From NCBI RefSeq assembly GCF_016804325.1, contig NZ_CP043627.1, positions 1,749,001 to 1,813,000 on the forward strand: a DNA stretch of 64,000 nucleotides. The letters are read 5' to 3'. Below are positions 39,716 to 50,851 of this stretch, in pieces. The notes beneath the pieces are model-generated. The model searched no databases. It was not told the origin of the DNA and worked only from the letters and a program-made list of their open reading frames with translations. Made by a program: the position numbers and the translations under genes. This DNA is from Methylobacterium aquaticum (lineage in GTDB: Bacteria > Pseudomonadota > Alphaproteobacteria > Rhizobiales > Beijerinckiaceae). How positions within the stretch are numbered: position 1 is the first letter of the stretch; each line of letters begins with the position of its first letter.

Positions 39716-41941
39716 CTACAGCACCTTGTCCAGCGTCACCGGCAGGCGGCGCACCCGCTGGCCGGTCGCGTGCCAGATCGCGTTGACGATCGCCCCGGCG
39801 CTTCCCGTGACGCCGATCTCGCCCACGCCCTTGATGCCGAGCGGGTTGACGTGCGGATCCTCCTCCTCGACCAGGATCGCCTCGAGCGAGGGTACGTCGG
39901 CATTCACCGGCACGTGGTACTCGGCGAAATTGGCGTTCATCGGCCGGCCGGTGCGCGGGTCCATCACCGCCTGCTCGTGCAGGGCGAAGGAGACGCCCCA
40001 GATCATCCCGCCGTAATACTGGCTGCGCACCAGGCGCGGGTTGATGATCCGCCCGGCCGCGAAGGCGCCGACGAGGCGGGTCGCCCGGATCTGGCCGAGC
40101 TCGGGATCGACCGTCACCTCGGCGAAGACCGCCCCGTGGGCGTGCATGGCGTAATGCTCCCGCGCCGCGTCGGGCCCCGCCGCGCCCTTGCCCTCGACCG
40201 CGTCCCGGCCGGCCCGGACCAGAATGTCCGTGAAGGCCTCGGACCGGCTCTCGTCGTCGCGCCGCACCAGGCGGCCGCCGCGGGCGACCACCCCGGCATT
40301 GCCGGCGCCGTAGAGGGGCGAGCGCGAATCCTGCGCCGCGAGCGCCGCGAGCTGCGCGATCGCGTCGGCCGCCGCGCCCTTGATCGCCGTGCCGGCGGTG
40401 GCGGTGTGGGCCGAGCCGCCAGCGATGCCGCCATTCGGCAGGTCCGAGGAGCCGATGCGGACATCGATCGCATCGATATCGAGACCGAGTTCCTCCGCGG
40501 CGATCTGGGCGAGCGCGGTCCAGGCGCCCTGGCCCATGTCGATGGCGCCGATCGCCACCGACGCCTCGCCGGTGGCCTTGAGCGACGCCCGCGCCTCGGC
40601 CTGGAACATCAGGGCCGGGAAGGTCGCGGTGCCGACGCCCCAGCCGACGAGAAGTCCGTCGGCATTGCGCATCTGCCGAGGCGCGAGCGGTCTCCTCGCC
40701 CAGCCGAAGGCCTCCGCGCCGCGCGCGTAGCAGTCGCGCAGGGCCTTGGAGGAGAACGGCTTGCCGGAGGCCGGCTCGGTCTCGGCGTAGTTGCGCAGGC
40801 GGAACGCCAGCGGGTCCATGCCGCAGGCCTCGGCCATCTCGTCGATGGCGCCCTCGAGCGCGACGCTGCCGGAGGCCTCGCCGGGCGCGCGCATGAAGAG
40901 CGGGGTCCCGGTATCGAGCCGCACCGCCTTGTGGCGCGTCGCGAGGGCCGGCGTGGCGTAGAGCGTGTGCGAGACGCCGCCGCTCGGCTCGATGAAGTCG
41001 TCGAAGGTGCTGGTCGCCGTCAGCGTCTCGTGGTCGAGGGCGGTGAGGCCGCCATCCTCGGAGGCGCCCAGCCGCAGGGTCTGGCGGGTCGGGGCGCGGT
41101 GGCCGACGGGGCCGAACATCTGCGGCCGGGTCATGACGAGCTTCACCGGCCGGCCGACCAGGCGGGCCGCCATGATGCCGAGCACCTGCGGCCCGGCGAT
41201 CATCCCCTTCGAGCCGAAGCCGCCGCCGAGGAACGGGCTGCGGATGTGGATGTCCGACGGAGCGATGCCGAACAGGCCGGCGATGCGCCCCTGCGCCATG
41301 GCGAGGCCCTGCGAGGGCATGTCGAGGTCGAGCCGGTCGCCGTCCCAGGTGGCGACGACGGCGTGGGGCTCCATGGCGTTGTGGTATTGCGCGGGCGTCT
41401 CGTAGGTCGCCTCGATCCGGCGGGAGGCCGCGGCGAGGCCCGCCGCCACGTCGCCCGTCTCCAGGTCGGCCGGATCGCCGACGCCGATCGCCGGCGGGGT
41501 GAAGGATTCCGCCGCATCGAGCCCGACCGCCGGCGTCTCGGCCTCGTAGGTGGGGCTCAGCAGGGCGGCGCCCTCGGTCGCGGCCTCCAGCGTCTCGGCG
41601 ATCACCACCGCGACCGGCTGGTTGGCGTAGCGCACGCGGTCGTCCTGCAGCAGGTCGAGCCGGAAGGTGAAGCCGTCATGCTTCTCGTCCGGGTGCTGGG
41701 CGAGCGCCGGCTTGTTGTCCGGCGTCATCACCGCGACGACGCCGGGATGGCGTTTCGCCGCCGCGACGTCGAGGCGGCTGACCCGGCCGCGGGCGATGCG
41801 GCTGACCGCCATCACGGCGTAGAGCATCCCGGGCGGGTGGCGGTCGGCGGCGTAAGGGGCGGCGCCGGTCACCTTCAGGATGCCGTCCCGGCGGGTGAGC
41901 GGCTGGCCGAGATTCGAGCCGTGGCGGATCCGATCAGACAT
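39716..41941 (-). CDS. Xanthine dehydrogenase family, molybdopterin-binding subunit (PaoC/YagR-like)
   Basis: The 741-residue large subunit of a molybdenum hydroxylase. It starts [26 protein letters not shown], has the Moco-binding [10 protein letters not shown] loop, [22 protein letters not shown], and the catalytic Glu in GVGEIGVTG at about residue 708. No signal peptide is seen, while E. coli PaoA carries a Tat signal, so this complex may be cytoplasmic. It is the last gene of the order FeS-FAD-Mo; its ATG overlaps the FAD gene by 8 bases. The likely reaction is aldehyde or aromatic heterocycle oxidation. No Moco-insertion chaperone (PaoD/XdhC) is in the window. Confidence 0.92.
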   Translation of the reverse strand: MSDRIRHGSNLGQPLTRRDGILKVTGAAPYAADRHPPGMLYAVMAVSRIARGRVSRLDVAAAKRHPGVVAVMTPDNKPALAQHPDEKHDGFTFRLDLLQDDRVRYANQPVAVVIAETLEAATEGAALLSPTYEAETPAVGLDAAESFTPPAIGVGDPADLETGDVAAGLAAASRRIEATYETPAQYHNAMEPHAVVATWDGDRLDLDMPSQGLAMAQGRIAGLFGIAPSDIHIRSPFLGGGFGSKGMIAGPQVLGIMAARLVGRPVKLVMTRPQMFGPVGHRAPTRQTLRLGASEDGGLTALDHETLTATSTFDDFIEPSGGVSHTLYATPALATRHKAVRLDTGTPLFMRAPGEASGSVALEGAIDEMAEACGMDPLAFRLRNYAETEPASGKPFSSKALRDCYARGAEAFGWARRPLAPRQMRNADGLLVGWGVGTATFPALMFQAEARASLKATGEASVAIGAIDMGQGAWTALAQIAAEELGLDIDAIDVRIGSSDLPNGGIAGGSAHTATAGTAIKGAAADAIAQLAALAAQDSRSPLYGAGNAGVVARGGRLVRRDDESRSEAFTDILVRAGRDAVEGKGAAGPDAAREHYAMHAHGAVFAEVTVDPELGQIRATRLVGAFAAGRIINPRLVRSQYYGGMIWGVSFALHEQAVMDPRTGRPMNANFAEYHVPVNADVPSLEAILVEEEDPHVNPLGIKGVGEIGVTGSAGAIVNAIWHATGQRVRRLPVTLDKVL

Positions 41942-42989
41942 GGGCGGCCTCCGGGGTGGGGGCGAAGACGGATGCCGGCAGGGCCGGCAGGCGCTCCGGC
42001 GTGCCGGCCGCGGCGTGGCGCAGCGCCCGCACCACCAGGCGGCGGGCGAGCTCGATCTTGAAGGCGTTGTCGCCGGAGGGCCTGGCCTCGGCGAGCGCGG
42101 CATCCGCCGCCGCCCGGAAGGCGGCCTCGTCGGGCGCGCGGCCGGCGAGGATCGCTTCCGCTGCCCTGGCGCGCCAGGGTTTCAGGGCGACGCCGCCGAG
42201 CGCCAGCCGCGCCTCGGCGATGCGCCCCTCCTCGAGCCGCAGGCCCGCGGCGGCCGAGACGACCGCGAAGGCGTAGGACGTGCGGTCGCGGACCTTGAGG
42301 TAGCGGCTGTGGCCGGCGAAGGCGGCGGCCTCCGGCGGCAGCACCAGGGCGGTGATCAGCTCGCCCGGCTCCAGCACCGTCTCGCGCTCCGGCGCGTCGC
42401 CGGGCAGGCGGTGGAAGGAGTCGAGCGGAACGATGCGGGTGCCGGCGGCGCCTGCGATCTCGACGCTCGCATCCAGCGCCACGAGGGGCACGCAGAAATC
42501 CGACGGATGGGTGGCGATGCAGGCCTCGCTCCAGCCGAGGATCGCGTGCAGCCGCGTCTCGCCATCCTTCGCGTCACAGCCGCTGCCGGGCTCGCGCTTG
42601 TTGCAGGCGCTCGCCGTGTCGGTGAAGTAGGGGCAGCGGGTGCGCTGCATCACGTTGCCCGCGGCCGTGGCGGCATTGCGCAACTGCGCCGAGGCACCCG
42701 ACAGCAGCGCTTCGGCCACCGCCGGATAGGCCCGGGCGAAGGCGGGATCGTGGGCGAGGTCGCTGTTGCGGGAAAGCGCGCCGATGCGGACCGATCCGTC
42801 GTCCCGCCGCTCGACGGCGGAAAGGCCGGGCAGGCGGGTGATGTCGACGAGGCGGGTCGGGCGGGCGACGTCGCCCTTCATCAGGTCGAGGAGGTTGGTG
42901 CCGGCAGCGAGATAGGCCGCGCCGGGCACCGAACCCGCCGCGACCGCACCGGCCACGTCGGTGGCGCGGACGTACTCGAACGGGATCAT
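41934..42989 (-). CDS. Xanthine dehydrogenase family, FAD-binding subunit (PaoB/YagS-like)
   Basis: A 351-residue FAD subunit with [28 protein letters not shown] and the [10 protein letters not shown] segment. It contains the extra cysteine-rich insertion [23 protein letters not shown] (split across residues about 123-145), which in PaoB binds an additional [4Fe-4S] cluster; this marks the PaoABC subgroup rather than classical xanthine dehydrogenase. The start overlaps the 2Fe-2S gene by 4 bases and its end overlaps the Mo subunit. Confidence 0.92.
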   Translation of the reverse strand: MIPFEYVRATDVAGAVAAGSVPGAAYLAAGTNLLDLMKGDVARPTRLVDITRLPGLSAVERRDDGSVRIGALSRNSDLAHDPAFARAYPAVAEALLSGASAQLRNAATAAGNVMQRTRCPYFTDTASACNKREPGSGCDAKDGETRLHAILGWSEACIATHPSDFCVPLVALDASVEIAGAAGTRIVPLDSFHRLPGDAPERETVLEPGELITALVLPPEAAAFAGHSRYLKVRDRTSYAFAVVSAAAGLRLEEGRIAEARLALGGVALKPWRARAAEAILAGRAPDEAAFRAAADAALAEARPSGDNAFKIELARRLVVRALRHAAAGTPERLPALPASVFAPTPEAAHV

Positions 42990-43492
42990 GCCGCCTCTCC
43001 CTGCCGGGTGGTCGGGGCTTGGCTCATGGCGCGTTGCGCCTCCAGCACCGCCTCGGTGATGCCCGCATAGGCGCCGCAGCGGCACAGGTTGCCGCTCATC
43101 GCCTCGCGCACCCGCTCGGGATCGTCGCCGGCCTGCGCCTCGCGGATCAGCCCGACGGCGCTCATGATCTGGCCCGGGGTGCAGAAGCCGCACTGGAACC
43201 CGTCATGGGCGATGAAGGCCTCCTGCACCGGGTGCAGGCGGTCGCCCTCCGCCAGTCCCTCGATGGTCAGGATCTCGGCCCCGTCGAGGCTGACCGCCAG
43301 GGCGAGGCAGGCATTGATCCGCCTGCCGTCGACCAGCACCGTGCAGGCGCCGCACTGGCCGCGGTCGCAGCCCTTCTTGGTCCCGGTGAGGTGCAGGCCT
43401 TCGCGCAGCAGGTCGAGCAGGGTCGTGCGCGGGTCGGGGATCGGAATCGTGCGCCTCGTGCCGTTCACCGTCAGGACGATGTCGAAGCTCAT
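42986..43492 (-). CDS. Xanthine dehydrogenase family, (2Fe-2S)-binding subunit (PaoA/YagT-like)
   Basis: A 168-residue electron-transfer subunit. The plant-type ferredoxin cluster is bound by [21 protein letters not shown], and the second cluster by QCGFCTPGQ and LCRCGAY. There is no twin-arginine leader, unlike E. coli PaoA. First gene of the three-gene operon, divergent from the small secreted protein at 43656. Confidence 0.93.
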   Translation of the reverse strand: MSFDIVLTVNGTRRTIPIPDPRTTLLDLLREGLHLTGTKKGCDRGQCGACTVLVDGRRINACLALAVSLDGAEILTIEGLAEGDRLHPVQEAFIAHDGFQCGFCTPGQIMSAVGLIREAQAGDDPERVREAMSGNLCRCGAYAGITEAVLEAQRAMSQAPTTRQGEAA

Positions 43493-43655
43493 GCGTCGGC
43501 CTCCAGGCTAGACGGGCTCCAAACTAATCCGGGTCGTGGCATCGCCCAGATGCGGCCGCGTGCGGCAGCGCACATGTCGCAGCGAACCTTTTGCCGGCAC
43601 GACTGTTGACGCTGCGAAACCGCCCAGCGGTCCCCTTTGATTGACAGGTACTGAG

Positions 43656-43925
43656 ATGAAGACCCGCCTTGCCCTCGCCGCGGCCCTGCTGACCGTCGCC
43701 GCCGCCCCCGCCTTCGCCCAGGGCGGCTCGCCCTACAACCGCTCCGGCTCGCAGGCCGGCGGCCCGCTGGCCGGCATGGAGCGCGCCTACGGTGCCCCGG
43801 GCGGCGCGCCGGCCGTCGACAGCACCGGCAGCGTCGTCGTCTACCCGCGCGACTCGCGCGGCATGATGGTTCGTGAGGTGCCCCCGGGCTACGCCCCGGC
43901 CGCCCCGTACGTCTACGGCCGCTGA
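43656..43925 (+). CDS. Small secreted protein, unknown function
   Basis: An 89-residue protein with a clear signal peptide (MKTRLALAAALLTVAAAPAFAQ, cleavage after AFA) and a short mature region rich in Gly, Pro, Ala and Tyr (SPYNRSGSQAGG, PPGYAPAAPYVYGR). No domain is recognised. Likely periplasmic or surface located. It is monocistronic and followed by two hairpins, indicating a compact, well-terminated transcript. Confidence 0.75.
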   Translation: MKTRLALAAALLTVAAAPAFAQGGSPYNRSGSQAGGPLAGMERAYGAPGGAPAVDSTGSVVVYPRDSRGMMVREVPPGYAPAAPYVYGR

Positions 43926-43935
43926 TCGAGCCAGC

Positions 43936-44017
43936 GGGGTCCCGTTCGCCCCGTTCGGGACCCCAGGTTCTCGCGAGCCGGCAAAGCCCGTCCCTGCATC
44001 ACGCGGGGGCGGGCTTT
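43936..44017 (+). terminator. Two hairpins downstream of the small secreted protein
   Basis: First stem GGGGTCCCG (43936-43944) with CGGGACCCC (43956-43964), 11 bases after the stop. Second stem AAAGCCCG (43983-43990) with CGGGCTTT (44010-44017), whose right arm ends in TTT, the better Rho-independent candidate. The gap up to 44432 otherwise holds only the family C repeat at 44087. Confidence 0.75.
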
Positions 44018-44086
44018 CGTGTGTCTGAACGGCACAAGATGGAGTAGTTCAGGTTTTGGCCACGGTGCCTGGCAATCCCACCCGCG

Positions 44087-44207
44087 ACCTCATCCTGAGG
44101 TGTTAGTCGATCAACGATCGACTGACCTCGAAGGAGGGCTCCAGAAATCTCCGCGATTCCTGGAGCCCTCCTTCGAGGCTCCTTTCAGTCGCACCTCAGG
44201 ATGAGGT
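44087..44207. repeat. Palindromic repeat, family C, copy 4
   Basis: Outer arms ACCTCATCCTGAGGTG at 44087-44102 and CACCTCAGGATGAGGT at 44192-44207, inner hairpin CCTCGAAGGAGGGCTCCAG with its complement, and a side hairpin TAGTCGATCAACGATCGACT. It precedes the enolase-superfamily operon by 226 bases. Confidence 0.9.
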
Positions 44208-44432
44208 CGCGGGTGGGACATCGTGATTGAAAAGCTCAGCTTATACCCGCTTGAGTTCCTGTCGTGTACGGTGGTGTGTCCGACGCGCCATCCGGCAAGT
44301 CATACCTCCCACCCACCCTGACCGATTGCGCAGCGGGCCCTTCTCGTATCGACTTCCCGATGCGGCCCCGATTCACCTCGCGGGCGCCGCGGCCGACGAG
44401 CCGACCAACAGGCTCTGTGCAGGGAGGAACGG

Positions 44433-45542
44433 GTGAGAATCGTCGACATCCAGTCCCGGATCGTGTCGCTGCCCTTCGACATGGGCGGCCCGCCGGCCCG
44501 TTTCGCCGGCAAGGCCTGGACCCATCTCGACATCCTGCTGGTGCGGGTCGAGACCGATGAAGGGCTGGTCGGCTGGGGCGAGGCCTTCGGCCATGCCGGC
44601 ATCGAGGCGACCCGGGCCGCCCTCGATGGAATCGTGGCGCCCCTCGTGCTCGGGCGCTCGTCGGGCGACATCGCCGAATTGAGCCGGAGCGTGCTCCACG
44701 CCACGCATCTGCTCGGCCGCAACGGCGCGTTCGTCTTCGCCTTCTCGGGGATCGAGACGGCGTTGTGGGACCTCGCCGGCAAGCGGGCGGGCCAACCCGT
44801 GGCGCGGTTGCTGGGCGGCGTCCGCGAGCGGCTTCCGGCCTATGCCTCGCTGCTGGCCTACCACGACCCCGCCTTGGTGCGCCGCAACGTCGAGGCGGCG
44901 TGCGCGGCCGGCTACCGCCACATCAAGCTGCACGAGGTGACGGAAGCGGCGGTCGCGGCGGCGGCCGAGGTGACGCGGGCGCACGGCGCGGCCCTGATGG
45001 TCGACGTGAACTGCGCCTGGAGCGTGCCGGCGGCCCTCCGGATGGCCGACGCCTTCGCGCCCCACGATCTCCTCTGGTTCGAGGAGCCGGTCTGGCCGCC
45101 GGAGGACACGCACGGGCTCGCGCAGGTGCGGGCCCGCGGCATCCCGATCGCCGCGGGCGAGAACACCGCCGGCCTGTTCGGCTTCAAGGCGCTGATCGAG
45201 GCGGGTGCCATCGACGTCGCCCAGCCGAGCGTCACCAAGATCGGCGGCATCGGCGAGATGCTGCGGGTGATCACGCTCTGCGAGGCGCACGGGGTCCGGC
45301 CCGCGCCCCACAGCCCGTATTTCGGCCCCGGCTTCATCGCGACGATGCACGTCGTCGCCGCCCGCGTCGAAGACCCGCTGGTCGAGGTGCTGTGGCTCGA
45401 CATGGAGGCGAACCCGTTCGATCCCTGGGTCCGGGCCGAGAACGGCCACGTGCGGTTGCCCGAAGGCCCGGGCCTCGGCTGCGACCCGGATCCCGGCATC
45501 CTCGACCGCTACCGGGTCGGCGACATCGTCCGCACGGCCTGA
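44433..45542 (+). CDS. Mandelate racemase/muconate lactonizing enzyme family protein (enolase superfamily) 1
   Basis: A 369-residue TIM-barrel enzyme acting on a carboxylate by abstraction of the alpha proton. Metal ligands are in LMVDVNCAW, LLWFEEPVW and AAGENTAG; the base motif is HIKLHE, with Lys at about 165 and His in place of the second Lys/Arg of KxK; a His-bearing PHSPYFGPG closes the barrel. GTG 44433 has GGGAGG upstream. It is followed after 30 bases by a second enolase-superfamily enzyme and a Liv-type importer, so it likely belongs to a catabolic route for an imported acid. Specific substrate unknown. Confidence 0.88.
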   Translation: MRIVDIQSRIVSLPFDMGGPPARFAGKAWTHLDILLVRVETDEGLVGWGEAFGHAGIEATRAALDGIVAPLVLGRSSGDIAELSRSVLHATHLLGRNGAFVFAFSGIETALWDLAGKRAGQPVARLLGGVRERLPAYASLLAYHDPALVRRNVEAACAAGYRHIKLHEVTEAAVAAAAEVTRAHGAALMVDVNCAWSVPAALRMADAFAPHDLLWFEEPVWPPEDTHGLAQVRARGIPIAAGENTAGLFGFKALIEAGAIDVAQPSVTKIGGIGEMLRVITLCEAHGVRPAPHSPYFGPGFIATMHVVAARVEDPLVEVLWLDMEANPFDPWVRAENGHVRLPEGPGLGCDPDPGILDRYRVGDIVRTA

Positions 45543-45572
45543 AAAACAGAGAGAAGACAGGGAGGACACGCT

Positions 45573-46661
45573 ATGAAGGTCGAACGCGTCGAGACGCGCC
45601 CCCTCCTCTTGCGCCCGGAGCGGCCGATCGGCTCGGCGCTCGGGCAATTGCATGCCTTCGGCTGCATCCTGGTCACGGTGCGGGCGGACGGGCTGACGGG
45701 CGAGAACATCGTGTTCACGCTCAACGACCGCCGCACCAAGGTCCTGCGCAGCCTGATCGACGAGATGGCCGACCTGGTGATCGGCCAGGATGCCGGCCAC
45801 ATCGCCGGCTTCTGGTCGCGGGCCTGGCGCGACGTCAACTTCATGGGCCACAAGGGCATGCCGGTCATGGGCATCTCGGCCCTCGACGGCGCCCTGTGGG
45901 ACCTCGCGGGGAAGCGCGCCGGGCTGCCGCTGTACCGGATGCTCGGCGGGGCGAGCGCGCGGGTCCCGGCCTATCATTCCGGCGGGTTGTGGCTCGACCG
46001 CTCGACGGACGAACTTGTCGCGGAAGCCGCGCGCTTCGAGGCGGCGGGCTTCACGGCGATGAAGATGCGCCTCTCGGCCGGCGACCCGGACTGGAACATC
46101 GACCGGGTGCGGGCGGTCCGCGCGGCGATCGGCCCGAAGATCCGGCTCATGGCCGATGCCAACCAGGGGCTCACCGAGAACGACGCCATCCGCCTGGGCC
46201 GGCGGCTGGAGGAATTCGACCTCACCTGGTTCGAGGAGCCGCTACCGGCCTGGGACGTCGAGGGGCTGGCCCGGGTCGCCGCCGCCCTCGACACGCCGAT
46301 CGCCAGCGGCGAGACCGACTATACCCGCTACGGCTTCCGCCGGATGATCGAGCTGCGCTCGGCCGACATCCTGATGCCGGACCTGCAGCGGGTCGGCGGC
46401 GTCACCGAGTTCATGCGGGTCGGCCACCTCGCCGAGGCGCACGACCTGCCGGTCTCGAGCCACCTGTTCCCGGAGCAGAGCCTGAGCGTGCTCGGGGCGC
46501 TGGCGAACGCGCATTCGCTCGAATACATGCCGTGGTTCTCGGAACTCTACTGCGAAAGACTGGACTTCGCCGACGGATCCGCCATCGTACCGGAGCGGCC
46601 AGGCTTCGGATTCACCTTCGACGAGGATCGGATCCGGCACCTGGAGCGGCAAGGCGCCTAA
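45573..46661 (+). CDS. Mandelate racemase family protein (enolase superfamily) 2
   Basis: A 362-residue mandelate-racemase-subgroup enzyme. KxR is present as MKMRL (Lys at about 164), metal ligands in LMADANQGL, LTWFEEPLP and IASGETDYT, and the His of the His-Asp dyad in SSHLFPEQS. The N-terminal capping domain includes GHKGMPVMGISALDGALWDLAGK. It is only distantly similar to the preceding enzyme, so the two probably act on different substrates or steps. An AGGGAGGA site precedes the ATG. Confidence 0.9.
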   Translation: MKVERVETRPLLLRPERPIGSALGQLHAFGCILVTVRADGLTGENIVFTLNDRRTKVLRSLIDEMADLVIGQDAGHIAGFWSRAWRDVNFMGHKGMPVMGISALDGALWDLAGKRAGLPLYRMLGGASARVPAYHSGGLWLDRSTDELVAEAARFEAAGFTAMKMRLSAGDPDWNIDRVRAVRAAIGPKIRLMADANQGLTENDAIRLGRRLEEFDLTWFEEPLPAWDVEGLARVAAALDTPIASGETDYTRYGFRRMIELRSADILMPDLQRVGGVTEFMRVGHLAEAHDLPVSSHLFPEQSLSVLGALANAHSLEYMPWFSELYCERLDFADGSAIVPERPGFGFTFDEDRIRHLERQGA

Positions 46662-46701
46662 AACAACCGCGCCGGCCGGGAACATACGGGAGGAGGACGC
46701 C

Positions 46702-47897
46702 ATGGTGACGACGAACCGTCGTGCGCTCGTGATGAATGCTGCCGGCCTCGCGGGGGCGGCGGCCCTCGGGTTTCCCCGGCCGGCGCTCGCGCAGGGCGAG
46801 CCCCTGCGCATCGGCTGGCTCGCCGCGATGACCGGCCCGAGCTCGGCCCGACGGTCGGGTTCAACCGCGGCGTCGTCTTCGCCGTCGAGGCGATCAACGG
46901 CGCCGGCGGGGTCAAGGGCCGCAAGGTCGAACTCGTCACCCGCGACACGCAGGGCGACCCGACCAAGGCGGTCAACGCGACCCAGGAGATGATCAGCCAG
47001 GCCAAGGTCCACGCGATCTGGGGGCCGACCAATTCGGGCGAGTCGCTGGCCGTCACCCCGATCATGGCGCGGGCCAAGATGCCCAACATCCATCCTTGCG
47101 TGGTCGACAGCCTGATCGATCCGGCGAAATACCCCAACGCCTTCCGCATCGCCCCGTCCAACACCCAGTGGGACGACGCGGTGCGGAGCTACTGCCTCAA
47201 GGTGTTGAAGGTGAAGCGCGTCGCGGTGATCGGCGACACGACCGGCTACGGCGTCACCGCCGCCAAGGCTTCCGCCGCCGCGTTCAAGCAGGACGGAGCC
47301 GAGGTGGTCTATCTCGGCAACATCGATTCGACCCAGCCCGACATGACCCCGGATCTCCTGCGCGCCCGCAATGCCGGGGCCGAGGCGATCGTGGTCTGGA
47401 GCGTGTCGACCGGCATGGATGCCCGCCTGTTTAACACCCGTGCCCGGATGGGCTGGGACGTGCCCTTCATCGGCCATCCCTCGATGGCCTCGGGCGAGAT
47501 CGGCGGATTGCTGGAGAAGCCGCAGAACTGGGACAAGGTCTACGCCATCGGCTACCGCAGCTGCTCCTACGGCGAGGACGGCAAGCTCAACGCCCGCAGC
47601 GAGGAGTTCGTCGCCAGGCTGAAGGGCAAGGTCGCGCTCGCCGACACCCTGCTGTGGTGGGTGGCGGCCGGCTACGATGCGGTGAACCTGATCGCCAAGG
47701 CGGTGGAGGAGACCGGATCGAGCGCGCCCGACGCGATCGTCAAGCACTGGAACGGGCTGACGCAATATCCGGGCGTCTTCGGCAACTACACCTATACGCC
47801 GACGCAGCATAACGGCTACCCGACCGACGAGGTGGTGATGTCGGCGGCCAATTCCGGCCGCGACGGCAGCTTCCGGCTCGCCCCGGGCTATTCTTGA
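46702..47897 (+). pseudogene. ABC transporter substrate-binding protein, LivJ/type 1 periplasmic, interrupted by a one-base deletion
   Basis: A secreted type 1 periplasmic binding protein (Leu/Ile/Val-urea-amide class). The leader MNAAGLAGAAALGFPRPALAQG follows a Tat-like or Sec N-terminus (TTNRRALV). At about 46847-46849 one C is missing: MTGPSSA should continue PTVGFNRGVVFAVEAINGAGG; the correct frame resumes and runs to 47897 with NATQEMISQAKVHAIWGPTNSGE and a normal C-terminus. Restored length about 398 residues. It is the first transporter gene of the importer that follows, so true loss would disable uptake. Deletion may be a base-calling error. Confidence 0.85.
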
Positions 47898-47921
47898 GGC
47901 GGCGGTCCGGGGAGCACCGCC

Positions 47922-48782
47922 ATGCTCGCCTCCATCCTGGCCTCGGGCCTCGCCGTCGGCGCGATCTATGCGCTGATCGGCATCACCTACAACACGATGT
48001 TCTCGACCTCCCGGGTGATGAGCTTCACCGCCGGCCAGCTCGGGATGCTCGGCGGCGTGCTCGGCTCGCTGTTCACCCTTCGCCTCGGCCTGCCCTGGCC
48101 GCTCGGGCTCCTCGCGACGCTCGCCTGCGGGGCGCTGGTCGGGGTCGTCACCGAGTTCGTGGCGGTGCGCCCGGTCCTGAAGAGCCTCGACCAGCACCTC
48201 TACGTGCTCTCGACGCTGGCGCTCGCCCTGATGATCCAGCAGGTCACGGCGATTACCTGGAGCACCGAGCCGCAGCCCTTCCCGCGCCTCCTCGGGGGCT
48301 TCGGCGAGACCGTCCTCGACGAGAAGTTCTGGCTGCCGGTGGCGGCCTGCCTCCTCGTCGTGGTCGGGCTCGAACTGCTCTACCGGCGCACGCTTCTCGG
48401 CCACGCCTTCCTGGCGGTGGCGGAGGACAACTTCGCCGCCCGCGCCCTCGGCCTCCCCGAGCGGCGCCTGCGGGTGATGAGCTACGGGCTCGCCGGCGCC
48501 ATCGGGGCGCTCGCGGGCTATGCCGGCGGCGAGTTGCTGCTCGCCTTCTTCGCCAACGGGCCGCACCTGAACTTCTACGGTTTCATCCCGGTGGCCCTCG
48601 GGGGCCTGGGCAACAACCGCGGCGCGCTCATCGGCGGCCTCGTCCTCGGGCTGTTTCAGCAGGCCGCGAACTTCGTCGTCGGCGGCATCTTCGCCTCGGT
48701 GGCGGTGTTCACGCTCTTCATCGTCGTGCTGCTGGCCGCCCCCCAGGGCCTGCTCGGCTCCGCCCAGGCGAGGCGCGTATGA
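47922..48782 (+). CDS. Branched-chain amino acid-type ABC transporter permease (LivH-like)
   Basis: A 286-residue inner-membrane permease. It starts LASILASGLAVGAIYALIGITYNTMFSTSRVMSFTAG, typical of LivH, has about eight helices and the EAA-like loop AVAEDNFAARALGLPERRLRVMSYGLAGAIGALAG. It partners with the permease half of the next gene, from which it is separated by a 283-base gap filled mainly by a family B repeat. Confidence 0.92.
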   Translation: MLASILASGLAVGAIYALIGITYNTMFSTSRVMSFTAGQLGMLGGVLGSLFTLRLGLPWPLGLLATLACGALVGVVTEFVAVRPVLKSLDQHLYVLSTLALALMIQQVTAITWSTEPQPFPRLLGGFGETVLDEKFWLPVAACLLVVVGLELLYRRTLLGHAFLAVAEDNFAARALGLPERRLRVMSYGLAGAIGALAGYAGGELLLAFFANGPHLNFYGFIPVALGGLGNNRGALIGGLVLGLFQQAANFVVGGIFASVAVFTLFIVVLLAAPQGLLGSAQARRV

Positions 48783-48820
48783 TCCGGTTTTCGCGTGATG
48801 TGGTCCGATATGGAGTCGGC

Positions 48821-49028
48821 GCGGGATCCCCTCTCCCCGCGGGCGGGGAGAGGCCTGAGCTCCGAAGGGGCTCAGGGAGCCCGAAGGGCGGGGGTGAGGG
48901 GGTGTTTCCGGAGGAGCCTCACGCGTCGAGACCCCCTCACCCTCGCTCCGGCTACGCCTACGCTCCTTTCGCCCCCGGCAAGGGGGGCGAAAGCCTCTCC
49001 CCGCCCGCGGGGAGAGGGGGAAACCCGC
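48821..49028. repeat. Palindromic repeat, family B, copy 3
   Basis: GCGGGATCCCCTCTCCCCGC at the left pairs with GCGGGGAGAGGGGGAAACCC at the right; inside are CCTGAGCTCCGAAGGGGCTCAGG, GGGTGAGGGGGTGTTTCCGG, CCCCCTCACCCTCGCTCCGG and GCTCCTTTCGCCCCCGGCAA. It lies within the Liv-type operon between the LivH-like and LivM-LivG genes. Confidence 0.88.
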
Positions 49029-49065
49029 GCTCTGTCTCGATGCGAACGGATTTGGTGGACATCGC

Positions 49066-50851
49066 ATGAGTCTTCCATCCGCCCTCGCGGCCTCCGACAC
49101 CCCCGCCCGCACAGGACTGGGCGCGCGCCTCGCCGCCGCCGCGCCCTTCCTCCTCATCCTCGGCCTGGCGCTCGCGGTGCCGCTCGCCGGCAACGATTAC
49201 TGGACGCTGATCGCCACGCGGGCGGCGATCTACTGGATCCTGGTCTCGGGCCTCAACCTCGTCGTCGGCTTCGCCGGGCAGCTCGCCATCGGCTATGTCG
49301 CGCTCCTGCTCGTCGGCGCCTACACCACCAGCGTGCTCGCCGCCGGCACCGTCCTGCCGGCGTTCCCGGCCTTCGCGGCGCTCGCCTGCGCGGGCATCGT
49401 CGGGGCCGTGGTCGGGGTGGTGGTCGGGCTGCCGGCGCTGCGCCTGCGCACCTTCTACTTCGCCATGACGACGCTCGGCTTTGCCACCATCGTCACCCAG
49501 GTGGCGCTGGCCTGGCAGGACGTGACCGGCGGCGGCATCGGCATCACCGGCCCGGAGATGCCGGCGCCCTTCGACTCGCGCCTCGGCTTCTACGGCCTGT
49601 GCCTCGCCGGGGCGATTCTCTGCACCTGGATGACCCTCAACGTCGCGGGCAGCCGCTGGGGCCGGGCGCTGGTGGCGGTCCGCGACGCGGAGGTGGCGGC
49701 GGAGGCCGTCGGCATCGCCAAGCCCCGCCTCCTCGTCGCGGTGTTCCTGTTCGCCGGCTGCGTCGCGGGCATCGCCGGCGGGCTGTTCGCCTCGCTCCAG
49801 ACCTACATCACGCCGGACGCCTTCACGTTCGACCTCTCGCTCCTGTTCTTCATCGCGGTGCTGATCGGCGGGCGCGGCTCCGTGCTGGGGCCGCTGATCG
49901 GCACGATCCTGCTCACGGTCCTGCCGGAGGTGGCAGCCCCCCTCGCGGCCTGGTCGACCTTCCTCTACGCGGTGCTGCTCCTCGTCATCGTGGTGGCGCT
50001 TCCCGGCGGCATCGCCGACCTCCTCGACCGCGGCAAGCGCCGTCCGCTGCCCCCTGAGCGCAGCATCGCCCCGCGCGTCGCCGCGCTCCAGGACCTCGCC
50101 GCGAGCGCGTCGGTCCGGGAGCCGATCACGCTGGCGGGCGTGCGCCTGAGCTTCGGCGCCGTGAAGGCGATCGACGGGCTCGACCTCACCTTGCGGCCCG
50201 GCGGGGTCCATGGGCTGATCGGCCCCAACGGCTCGGGCAAGACCACGACGCTCAACGTCATCTCCGGCTATTACAGGCCGCAAGGGGGACAGGTGAGGCT
50301 GGGCGCCCGCTCGCTGCTCGCCGAGGCGCGGGAGGCCCGCGCGCTCCTGCGCATCGCCCGCACCTTCCAGACCCCGCGCATCGTCGGCGAGGCGAGCGTG
50401 ATCGAGAACGTCATGCTCGGCGGCAGCGTCGCGGGGCGCGCCAGCCTGGCGGAATCGCTCCTCGCGCTCCCGCGGCACCGCGCGGACGAGCGGCATTTGC
50501 GCGACCAGGCCCGCCGCGCGCTCGAGGCGGTCGGGCTCGACGGCCTCGACGAGGTCCGGGCCGGGCGGCTCCAGCACAGCGAATTGCGCTTCCTCGAGAT
50601 CGCCCGCGCCTTGATGCTGCGCCCGGCCTTCCTGCTCCTCGACGAGCCGGCGGCGGGCCTGTCGGCGCGGGAGATCCAGCGCCTCGGCGGGCTGATCCGG
50701 GCGGTGGCGGATGCGGGCGTGGGCGTGCTCCTCGTCGAGCACCATGCCGACCTGATCTTTGCGATCTGCGACGAGGTCACGGTGCTCAATCTCGGCCGGG
50801 TGCTCGCCGCCGGTACGCCCGCGGAGATCCGCAGCCACAGGGAGGTGGTCA

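Noticed and set aside
46242..49193. A nearly 1000-residue open frame on the minus strand across the enolase and Liv genes
   Set aside because: Low-complexity shadow of well-supported genes on the plus strand, crossing several of their boundaries and a palindromic repeat.
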